From a virus: 22,491 nucleotides of DNA. The position numbers and the translations under genes were made by a program. The notes under the pieces are model-generated. The model was not told the DNA's origin. It searched no databases and worked only from the letters and a program-made list of their open reading frames with translations. Shown here in pieces: positions 6,477 to 14,700 of the stretch (position 1 is its first letter; the number at the start of each line of letters is the position of its first letter). Where the stretch lies: the IMG/VR virus record IMGVR_UViG_3300032047_000149, positions 1 to 22,491 of that record, one strand, 5' to 3'.

Positions 6477-7145
6477 ATGAATGTTTATATTGATGGAGAC
6501 CTGATGATACACCGTTGTGTATGGAATAACGATATACAAGGTATGAAAGATAAAGCAATAGATCTTCTTGAAGATATAATGCATGAGACTCAAGCTGAAA
6601 ACGGTAAGATAGCTGTGGGAGGCGCTAACAACTTTAGAAAAGCTATTTACCCTGAGTATAAAGCTAACAGAAAGAAAGATGAGGACCCTGAAAGAAAAGA
6701 AATGTTTTCAGCAGCCTATAAATTCTTTGCTGAAGAGTTAGGCTCAGTAGCCGCTGTAGGGCAAGAAGCAGATGACTTACTGGCTATATGGCATACTGAA
6801 GAGCCTGGAATTATTGTGTCTATAGATAAAGACATGCTTCAAGTCCCAGGTATGCACTTCAACAATGCTAGATGGGAGTACACTAAAATGGAAGAGGCAG
6901 AGTCTAATTATCTTCTTCATAAACAAATACTTATGGGAGATAGCTCTGATAATATTAAAGGCCTTCCAGGGATAGGCCCTAAGAAAGCAGAAGCTATGCT
7001 TGAAGGTAGAGGAAAAGATTTAAGAAAGGCTGTATGTAAAGCTTACAAAGAATTAATAGGGAAAGGATGGGAAGAAGAATTACAACTAAATACTGACTTA
7101 ATTTACCTAAGGAGAAAGTTTGACGATAGGTATTTAATAGTATAA
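6477..7145 (+). CDS. 5'-3' exonuclease (T7 gp6 / FEN-like)
   Basis: This 222-residue protein is a member of the Pol I 5'-nuclease/flap endonuclease family. It has YIDGD at 4-8 and a helical-arch type motif 'FRKAIYPEYKANR' at 53-65. The acidic clusters are EADD (97-100) and DKD (117-119), with GDSSDN at 154-159 followed by the helix-three-turn-helix DNA-binding motif GLPGIGPKKAEAML (162-175). It would remove RNA primers and flaps and resect ends during replication and recombination. A near-perfect Shine-Dalgarno AAAGGAGGT (6464-6472) ends 4 bases before the ATG, suggesting strong translation. It lies between the second GIY-YIG-like gene and primase-helicase. Confidence 0.9.
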   Translation: MNVYIDGDLMIHRCVWNNDIQGMKDKAIDLLEDIMHETQAENGKIAVGGANNFRKAIYPEYKANRKKDEDPERKEMFSAAYKFFAEELGSVAAVGQEADDLLAIWHTEEPGIIVSIDKDMLQVPGMHFNNARWEYTKMEEAESNYLLHKQILMGDSSDNIKGLPGIGPKKAEAMLEGRGKDLRKAVCKAYKELIGKGWEEELQLNTDLIYLRRKFDDRYLIV

Positions 7146-7168
7146 CTGGCGATGAAAGGAGAGAGGAC

Positions 7169-8764
7169 ATGGCTAGATTTTTAAGACATGAACCATGTGA
7201 TAAGTGTGGTTCAAGCGATGCAGTAGCTGTCTATGACGATGATGTACCAAACAAGTGTATGTCATGTGGGCACCTACATAGAGTAAACGAAGACTTTGAA
7301 AGAGAGGAAAGAGAGATGAATACCCAATTTAATATAGTCGATTTACCTTACGGTACAATCGAAGACAGAAAAATATCTAAGGATGTTTGCAAGGCTTTTA
7401 ATGTGGTTAAGAGTGTAGATACTCATGGGGTAACTGATAAGATATATTATTCTTATTATAAAGATAAGACCCTATCAGGCTACAAGGTAAGGGCTATGCC
7501 TAAAGCTTTTACCATAGCCGGTAATCTCGGCGATGAGTTGTTCGGTCAACATGCCTTTACCCCAGGAGGCAAAAGGTTAGTCATCACCGAAGGCGAAGAA
7601 GACGCTTTAGCTGTAGCTGAGTGCTCTAAACAACAGTATAATCTTATTTACCCTGTTGTGTCTATTGCCAGTGCTAATAACTTACGCGCTGTAGTAGAGC
7701 AACGTGAATGGATAAGATCATTCGAGGAAGTAGTGTTGTTTGTTGATCGGGACGATGCTGGCAAAGCAGCCATAGATAAACTGGCTTCTATTATTGGCTA
7801 TGATAAAGTTAAAGTAGCTACCCCTAACAACAAAGATGCTAGTGAAGAGTACACTCTGTTAGGTAAGAAACATGTGATGGAAGCTATATGGAACGCTCAA
7901 GTCTATAATCCTCAGTTTATACTCACCAGTAATGATCTATGGAAATCACTTGAGGACTATAATAATATTAAATCTAATCCTTATCCTGATTGTTTCCCGG
8001 AGCTAAACGATAAACTTAAAGGTATGAGGTTCGGTGAGATAACTCTATGGACCTCAGGTACTGGAGCAGGTAAATCTACTTTACTAAGAGAAATAATGCT
8101 AGATATAATAACTAAAACCGAGGATAAAATAGGTATTATATCTCTTGAAGAATCCCCAGCTGAAACAGCGAGGAAGCTGGCGGGTATGGCTTTGAATAGA
8201 AATCCCTCTAAAGAAGAGATACCTATGAAGGAACTTAAGGAAGGATTCGATAAAGTATTTAAAGGAGATAGAGTGTTAGTGTTAGACCATGCCGGTAGTA
8301 TGAACGAAGGTATAGTTAACCAACTAGAGTATATGGCCTTACGAGGCTGTAAGTATTTATTCATAGATCATATTACTATACTTGTATCTGAGGGTGCGGA
8401 AGGGCTAACAGGTAATGAAGCTATAGATAAGATTATGAATGACTTACTAAGAATATCTAAACAACATAATGTGTGGATAGGCTTAGTATCACACCTAAGG
8501 AAAATGCAACAAACAGGTAAGTCTTTTGAGGAAGGACATATGCCTACAGTGGACGACATAAGAGGTTCTGGTTCTATAAAGCAAATCTCACACGATATAA
8601 TTGCTTTTGCAAGAGATATATCTAATGATAATGAAGATGCTAGGAACACGATATCTCTTAAAGTACTTAAGTCTAGGTTTACAGGAGATACAGGCCCTGC
8701 TGGACAAGTTAAGTATAATTCAGACACGGGCAGGTTAAGCCCAACAAGTGAAGTAACATTCTAA
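7169..8764 (+). CDS. Bifunctional DNA primase-helicase (T7 gp4-like)
   Basis: The 531-residue protein has a full T7 gp4-like layout. The zinc-binding domain is C10-X2-C13...C30-X2-C33. The TOPRIM primase has TEGEED (140-145) and FVDRDDAG (191-198). The helicase core has Walker A SGTGAGKST (296-304), ISLEES (324-329), a Walker B strand ending in D400, the DNA-binding loop GSGSIKQ (466-472) and a likely arginine finger R482. It synthesises primers and unwinds DNA ahead of the fork. The C-terminus ends in Phe (SEVTF). In T7 a terminal Phe of gp4 contacts the polymerase, although the strongly acidic tail of gp4 is reduced here. GGAGAGAGG lies just before the start. Confidence 0.95.
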   Translation: MARFLRHEPCDKCGSSDAVAVYDDDVPNKCMSCGHLHRVNEDFEREEREMNTQFNIVDLPYGTIEDRKISKDVCKAFNVVKSVDTHGVTDKIYYSYYKDKTLSGYKVRAMPKAFTIAGNLGDELFGQHAFTPGGKRLVITEGEEDALAVAECSKQQYNLIYPVVSIASANNLRAVVEQREWIRSFEEVVLFVDRDDAGKAAIDKLASIIGYDKVKVATPNNKDASEEYTLLGKKHVMEAIWNAQVYNPQFILTSNDLWKSLEDYNNIKSNPYPDCFPELNDKLKGMRFGEITLWTSGTGAGKSTLLREIMLDIITKTEDKIGIISLEESPAETARKLAGMALNRNPSKEEIPMKELKEGFDKVFKGDRVLVLDHAGSMNEGIVNQLEYMALRGCKYLFIDHITILVSEGAEGLTGNEAIDKIMNDLLRISKQHNVWIGLVSHLRKMQQTGKSFEEGHMPTVDDIRGSGSIKQISHDIIAFARDISNDNEDARNTISLKVLKSRFTGDTGPAGQVKYNSDTGRLSPTSEVTF

Positions 8765-8776
8765 GGAGAGAAAAAT

Positions 8777-11197
8777 ATGAGTGGTATAGAAGAAGTAGCA
8801 AACTACCTCCGAGAGAGGGTAGAGAAAGTAAATCCTAATAATCCCAAGGCTAACTCAGGTGCTGTGCTTCTTAAGTTTTATTCTAAGTTTAACGAAGAGG
8901 CAGAGAAAGTAGTTGTTATGGCAACTGACATAATACAAGCTTTCTTTTCCAGAGACACCCGTGCTGTGCCAGCAGGTAAAGCTAAACTTACAGCTTTATC
9001 TACTAGAATAGGGTCAACAATAACTAAGTATATAACAAAAGAAAATTTATCTTGGCGTAATGAAATATGTTTAGGAGATTTAATGTTAGAAGCCTTCCTG
9101 CAGCGGGGCTATATAAAGATTTATAGGGACCCGGGTTTCTCTGAGCTAGATAAAGACGCACCTTTCATGGTCGAACCTACAAGCTATTGGGCTGAGATAA
9201 ATGTAATACCTGTGGCAGAAGACAAGGACGTTCTTATCGCGACAGAACACAACCAACCAAAGGAACTAAACAACCTATTCAGGGGCGGGAGGCCTATAAT
9301 TAAAGGTTGGGATGATGAACACGCTAAAGAGTTTAACCGACTATTGGATAAACCCTTTGTTAACGCAGCCAATAAGCTCGAACAACAAAAGTGGAAGATA
9401 AATAAAAAGATCTATGATGTAATTCAAACTAAATTGTTAGATATACTACCACATATACCTGATATGCCCGAAGAGGGTTCCAAGTTAGACCTTAAGAATG
9501 CTTACCGGGCAATGAAGAAAAGAGATACTAAGAAAACTAGAGATCGTTATAACAAGACCGCTGAACTCTGGAATAAAAAGCTTAATGTGCTCAGGTCCAT
9601 GTCTAAAACAAACGAGATAAGAATAACTTTACGTAAAGCAGAGGCTATGCTTAACTTAGAGGAATTCTACCAGACTATAGAGTTTGATTATCGAGGTCGT
9701 ATATATTATAGAGAACCTTTCTTAAACTACCAGGGTTCCGATATGGCAAGAGGTCTTATGATGTTTGCTGAGGGGGACCAACTTAACGAAGATGGTTTAG
9801 ACGCCCTTAAAATACATACTGCTAATTCATATAATCAGACTTACGATATTAACAGTATACCTAAGTGGGTAGAATGGAATTATAAGGAGCACTTAGAAAA
9901 AGAAGGATTAGACAATATATCGGTAGATAAAATGTCTCTTAACGATAGAATAATGTGGTGTGAAGAGAACGCTGATATGATTCTTATGACTGCCACCGAC
10001 GGTACTATACATGATTGTGAAAAGCCTTTCGTATTCTTAGCCTGTTGCTTTGAGTGGCAAGCTATTGAAGAAGATATTAATCATAAGGTGTGTATACCCT
10101 GCCCCATAGACGGTACGTGTAATGGTTACCAACACTCAGCTGCTATAGCTAAAGATGGTGATACGGGTCTGTACGTAGGCCTGGAGGATACAAGCATCCC
10201 CGTTGATCTTTATATACAAGTATCTAAATCATTATTAGACTCTGAGAAAAAGTTCTTTGAAGATAAAGGAATGAACTTATCTCAGATAAGGAAAGGAATA
10301 GCTAAGCGAGCCACTATGACGAGAGCTTACTCAGCTGGAGAAGAAACAATAGCAGACAGTATGTTCAGTGACCTATATCAATTTGGTTATGATACTAAGT
10401 TTAATATTTCTATGTTAGACTGCGAGTATCTAGCTAAGAAAATAGTAGAAGCTATTGGTAAGGTCTGCCCGGGAGGACAGAAAACAATGAAGTACTTACA
10501 GAACCTAGCAGCTTATGAGTTAGGTATCTTTACAGTATACGATAAAGATGGGAATGTAATTTCCCTTAACCAACGTAGAAAGGACTATGAGAAGGCGAAG
10601 AAGATGAGAGCACAGCTCAGAGAAGACCCCAACAATAAAGAGTTACTTCAAGAACTCAACCAGCTTTCTAATGATATGACTCAACGTACTAGCGTACTTG
10701 AACGAGGCAATGGTAGTAATCATATCACTTGGTCAGCCCCCTCAGGATTCCCAATAAGATATGAATCCTTTTTAACTAGAGCAGAAAAGTGTTTGTCTAC
10801 ACTCCGTGGAGTACAAGGTGGTCAGAAAGGCCAGCCAGGTAGAATCAGACACGTAGCGCAGGTATCCACTGAGCACGCAGATAAACGAGCGTTCGCAGCG
10901 GGTATATCACCTAACTACATTCATTCACAGGATGCTGCTCACATGGCTATAGTAATTAGTAGATGGAATAAAGCTTTCGGTGCAGTACACGACTCATTCT
11001 CTACTCACCCTAATAATATTAAAGAGCTCTCACAGTTAACACGAGACGTGTTTAGAGAGATGTACGAAAAAGATAATGTGTTTGAAGGTATAAAAACAAA
11101 TATACTATCTGATTCTAGTAAGTGTGATGTAGAAGTACCTGAAAATGGTGACTTAGAGATCGAGTTAGTCTCTGATTCTACTTACTTTTTTGCATGA
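8777..11197 (+). CDS. Single-subunit DNA-directed RNA polymerase (T7 gp1-like)
   Basis: The 806-residue enzyme carries DYRGR (304-308), motif A DGTCNGYQH (445-453), motif B K510 to Y518 with T7-like spacing of 8, NYIHSQDAAHM (713-723) and motif C HDSFSTHP (738-745). The C-terminus ends FFA, resembling the T7 'foot' FAFA. The Gly after the motif B Tyr in T7 (Tyr639-Gly640) is Ser519. Motifs A and B are about 30 residues closer than in T7. Motifs B and C are about 48 residues further apart because of a charged helical insertion at about 588-645, near where T7 keeps its specificity loop. Unlike T7, where it is gene 1, the gene is last of the replication genes. AGGAG lies 8 bases upstream. It probably transcribes middle or late genes from its own promoters. 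Confidence 0.95.
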   Translation: MSGIEEVANYLRERVEKVNPNNPKANSGAVLLKFYSKFNEEAEKVVVMATDIIQAFFSRDTRAVPAGKAKLTALSTRIGSTITKYITKENLSWRNEICLGDLMLEAFLQRGYIKIYRDPGFSELDKDAPFMVEPTSYWAEINVIPVAEDKDVLIATEHNQPKELNNLFRGGRPIIKGWDDEHAKEFNRLLDKPFVNAANKLEQQKWKINKKIYDVIQTKLLDILPHIPDMPEEGSKLDLKNAYRAMKKRDTKKTRDRYNKTAELWNKKLNVLRSMSKTNEIRITLRKAEAMLNLEEFYQTIEFDYRGRIYYREPFLNYQGSDMARGLMMFAEGDQLNEDGLDALKIHTANSYNQTYDINSIPKWVEWNYKEHLEKEGLDNISVDKMSLNDRIMWCEENADMILMTATDGTIHDCEKPFVFLACCFEWQAIEEDINHKVCIPCPIDGTCNGYQHSAAIAKDGDTGLYVGLEDTSIPVDLYIQVSKSLLDSEKKFFEDKGMNLSQIRKGIAKRATMTRAYSAGEETIADSMFSDLYQFGYDTKFNISMLDCEYLAKKIVEAIGKVCPGGQKTMKYLQNLAAYELGIFTVYDKDGNVISLNQRRKDYEKAKKMRAQLREDPNNKELLQELNQLSNDMTQRTSVLERGNGSNHITWSAPSGFPIRYESFLTRAEKCLSTLRGVQGGQKGQPGRIRHVAQVSTEHADKRAFAAGISPNYIHSQDAAHMAIVISRWNKAFGAVHDSFSTHPNNIKELSQLTRDVFREMYEKDNVFEGIKTNILSDSSKCDVEVPENGDLEIELVSDSTYFFA

Positions 11198-11205
11198 GGT
11201 GTAAC

Positions 11206-11418
11206 ATGGGAAATAAAAATTATAACTGGAGGTATCTCCAGGGTATGAAGACAGTAACAGACGAGATATACTGTGAGACCCTAGACCTACCTATAGATCT
11301 GGCCTACACACCAGAAATCAATGAGTGCTTTATAGCAGAACAGCAAGACCCAGAGAAAGCCCGACAGGAAATAAGAATCCTTATGGCTAACCGAGGGATA
11401 TTACCAGAAGGATATTAA
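11206..11418 (+). CDS. Small hypothetical protein, 70 aa, paralogue of its neighbour
   Basis: No known family. I choose ATG 11206 because GAGG at 11196-11199 lies 6 bases upstream; an upstream in-frame ATG at 11194, overlapping the RNA polymerase stop, is the alternative. The central segment TVTDEIYCETLDLPIDLAYT aligns with a segment of the next gene, sharing the pattern T-D-E-x-x-C-E-x-x-x-L-P-I-x-L-A-x-x-P-x-x-N. The pair is probably a tandem duplication. Its location right after RNA polymerase and before the terminator makes it the penultimate gene of the rightward operon. Confidence 0.65.
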   Translation: MGNKNYNWRYLQGMKTVTDEIYCETLDLPIDLAYTPEINECFIAEQQDPEKARQEIRILMANRGILPEGY

Positions 11419-11420
11419 TC

Positions 11421-11681
11421 ATGGCAGAAAAACCAAACGTGAATATGATGTATAAACTAGGGGATACTTCTACAACTGATGAAGAGATATGTGAGATGTA
11501 TTCTTTACCTATTACTTTAGCTAGAAACCCTAAGTTAAATTACGCTGTGGTAGATGCAGTGTACAAAGACAATATAGCCGACTTAATTAGAGGAGGTTAC
11601 ACTAGGAAAACTGCTACGGAAATAGCGGATAGAAACAGAGTAGCAGCTTTAAAACAAGTAAAGCAAGTAGAGAAAATGTAA
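11421..11681 (+). CDS. Small hypothetical protein, 86 aa, last gene of the rightward operon
   Basis: This paralogue of the preceding gene shares TTDEEICEMYSLPITLARNP (residues 18-37). It is longer at the C-terminus, with a helical basic tail (RKTATEIADRNRVAALKQVKQVEKM). GAAGG lies in the end of the upstream gene, two codons before its stop. The gene ends 3 bases before the terminator hairpin begins. Function is unknown. A small C-terminal basic helix could bind nucleic acid or another protein, but that is a guess. Confidence 0.65.
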   Translation: MAEKPNVNMMYKLGDTSTTDEEICEMYSLPITLARNPKLNYAVVDAVYKDNIADLIRGGYTRKTATEIADRNRVAALKQVKQVEKM

Positions 11682-11684
11682 TAA

Positions 11685-11722
11685 AAAATCCCCAAGATTC
11701 TTAATTGAACCTTGGGGATTTT
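11685..11722. terminator. Bidirectional intrinsic terminator between convergent operons
   Basis: AAAATCCCCAAG (11685-11696) pairs perfectly over 12 bp with CTTGGGGATTTT (11711-11722) across a 14-base loop. The arms end in A-runs on one side and T-runs on the other, so the hairpin has a U-tract in both directions. It fills the 45-base gap between the rightward replication operon and the leftward virion operon. Confidence 0.9.
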
Positions 11723-11726
11723 AATT

Positions 11727-14700
11727 TTAATTACTCATATTATTACTAGGGCCTTTTTTATTATTAAACTCATCGTATAGAATTTCAGCGAGGCCTCTAA
11801 CTTTTCTTCCGTCATTAGCTATAGTTCCTCTAGCTATTCTTTCTAAATTTACTATATGTTTGTTAGGTTTATCGTTTTTAGCATAATCTCTATTATAACC
11901 ATATTTTATTAAGAACTTATACTCTTTGAAGTCACTTATACCTAAGTGTTCTCTTAGTATTTGTATTAAGTTTACAAACTGTTCTTTACTAACATATACA
12001 TTGCTTCTGTAAAAAGGATTATCGTTGACCCTAACGTCATCTAACCCTATATAACCGTTAGCTTTAGCTGCCGCAACAGTAGCTATATTTTTATCTAAAG
12101 CACTTAAATGAGTTTTTCTAATTGCACTCCTCTCTTTTTCAGTTTCAGAGAAGAAAGGGTCTAATTCTAAAGTTCTTCTGTATAACTCATCAAAAGTTTC
12201 TGTTAATGCATTATAAGAACTAAAAGTTTTACCGTCTGCTAAAAGAACATTTTGAGTTCCTATATTTACTTCATCCGTTCCACTAGTAGCTTTGCTTAAT
12301 GCTACATCAAACTTACCTAACATCTCTTCGAAGTAAGCATTGCCACCACTGTTAGGTACTTTACCCATCATTCTTTCCATAACAGCTTTAGGTGCTATAT
12401 TATTATAAGCGTTAGTCATAAATAAAACTGAATCAGCGCTCATTATAGAAGCGTCGTGTATGTTTATAATGTTTAGGATAGAATCAGGGTCTCCCGATTG
12501 AGCAAATAAAGTAGCTAAATTTATCATAGCACTATCGGAGTTTTGAATAGGTAAAACAGGTAAACCATTTTTAAGTTGGGTACCGCCCACACCTAAAGCT
12601 AAAGGCTCGTCTCTGTCTTTACCTGAATCGATAAAACGCTGTAGCTGAGCTAGTCTTGCTCTGTTGGTAGAAGAATCAGAAGCAGCTGCAGGGTCTTTCA
12701 TTAGTTTTAAATTAGGTACAGAGATATCTCCTACTTTTGTTGTCTCTATCCCCGCTAATTGATTAACTAGCTTTTGTCGTTTCCTTATAGGTAACCAAGT
12801 ATCAGCCCCTATATTAAAAGTAGTTCCTTCTAGTATGCCATTGTATTCTGTGTCAGCACGGAGAATAGCCATTACAGGAGCTAGAGCTCTCATGGCACTT
12901 TGATACCCACTTAACTCTGCAAGATGATTTTGTGCACCCATAGCGAATACATTAGACATGTCTTCGAATAATCTTTTCTTGGCAGCCGCTTGTCCTTTAG
13001 GTGTTCTAGGAAATTTACTTTCATAAAAGTCAGTTAATTTATTTGAGATATGTTCAGGGACAGTATTTAAAATTTCAGTAACTTCTGAGTACATCTTTAA
13101 AAAAGTTTTACCGTAGAGCCCTGCAACTAATGGTCTTCTAAATACAACCTTAGAAGCATTGAATCCATGATTGTTTTTTCCAAATAAAGATAAATCAATA
13201 AAGAATTGACCTACCGCGCCTTGAAAGCCTTCATTAATATCGTCTTGTGAATCTAAAGCTGCTAAAACATCTTTACCTACCTTATATTCTATTGACTTTG
13301 TTTCTGGTATTATAGAAGCTTCTACTACTCCAGAGTATAACTTCTCTCTTAAGTCTTTATAAGGAGGAACTGTAGTCTCTGGTAGCATACCTAGTATTTT
13401 AGCATTATCTATGCCTCCGAAAAACATACTAATGTTTGTAGCGTTAGATTGTTTACCGTCTTCTTCATACACAAAACTAAAACGATGAGGTAAACGATTT
13501 TTATCTGCTTCTGAGAACAAATGTGTATCCTCTAGTATACTGTAAGGATATTGCCACTCACCAGGGTTGTCTGTTAACATCTCTAGTATCTGAGGATCCA
13601 TATCTAATGTACCATCTGCTAACCTAGGAAAAGTAACAGTAGGCGTCCCATCAGTCTTTGATTGAGCTCTAAGTTTTAATTGTGAGTTTAATTCATCAAT
13701 TTTTTTACCTAACTCTAGGGCTTGACTCATCCTATCTATAGAATGTTCTATTGCTAGTCTAGGAAATCTATTAATATCGTACCTTCTTTGAGGTTCCATC
13801 CCGTCTACCGGAAATTCTTTTAACATAGTTTGACCTAAAGAATAATGATACCCAAGTATTAATCTATCTTGTTTAGAGAGAGACGCTATTTTTCTATGAA
13901 CATGTTCTCCAACTTTCCCCCCAGGCATAGTCTCTGCTGCTAAAAAAACTTGGTTAGCTAGCCTCTTAACTCTATTGTTATAAGCTGTACTATTAAATTT
14001 TTCATTTGAATCTAACACGATAGGGTCATTTACAAAAGCCATTACTGGCCTAGACATCTTTTTATCTAATTGAATATTACCTTCGTTTACTATAAACCAT
14101 CTGCCAGTAGCATCAGAAGCTTTAACACTGTAGAACCTTCTTTGCCCATCGGCGACTTTTTCTTTTGCTAATTCTAAATTTCTTCTTATATTATTTACTT
14201 TGTCTTCAATTATCCTATTAGCAAGCTGATCTTCTCTATCTTGTGAGGCTTCTTCCCATGTTGCCCCTTCAGGTACCTCTTCTGGGCTAACTAAAGGTGG
14301 TTTTTGATTACCAGCACTATCTGTTGTAGCATTACTTTTAAACCTATCAAAATCTCTTTTAGTTAATTCTCCTAGCGTACTAGCGAAAGGACTATCATAA
14401 TAAGATCCGGTAACTATTTTTTGTCCAGTAGATTTTTTAATATAAAAACTATTTTTTTGGTTAGCTAAAACGTCGTTAAACATAGCCTCTGCTACTAAAA
14501 CTCTATTTAAGTCTACTAAGTTAGGAACTTGACCTTGATGCTTGTAATAATTTTCTTGCACTTTAGCCATACGTTTACTTTGGTCTAATTTTCCCTGCTG
14601 TTTTAAAGCTCTTATGTAGGGTAAAGTATCCATAGCTATTTTATCTACTATAGGAGTAAAAGACATAGGGATATTAGTGTCAGCTCTACTGCTAGATAGA

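Noticed and set aside
7981-8727. Minus-strand frames opposite the primase-helicase gene
   Set aside because: They mirror the conserved helicase domain and show no motif or start signal of their own.
9119-9128. Second T7-like promoter (TTATAGGGAC) within the RNA polymerase gene
   Set aside because: Only about eight bases match, it is within coding sequence, and the upstream element is absent.
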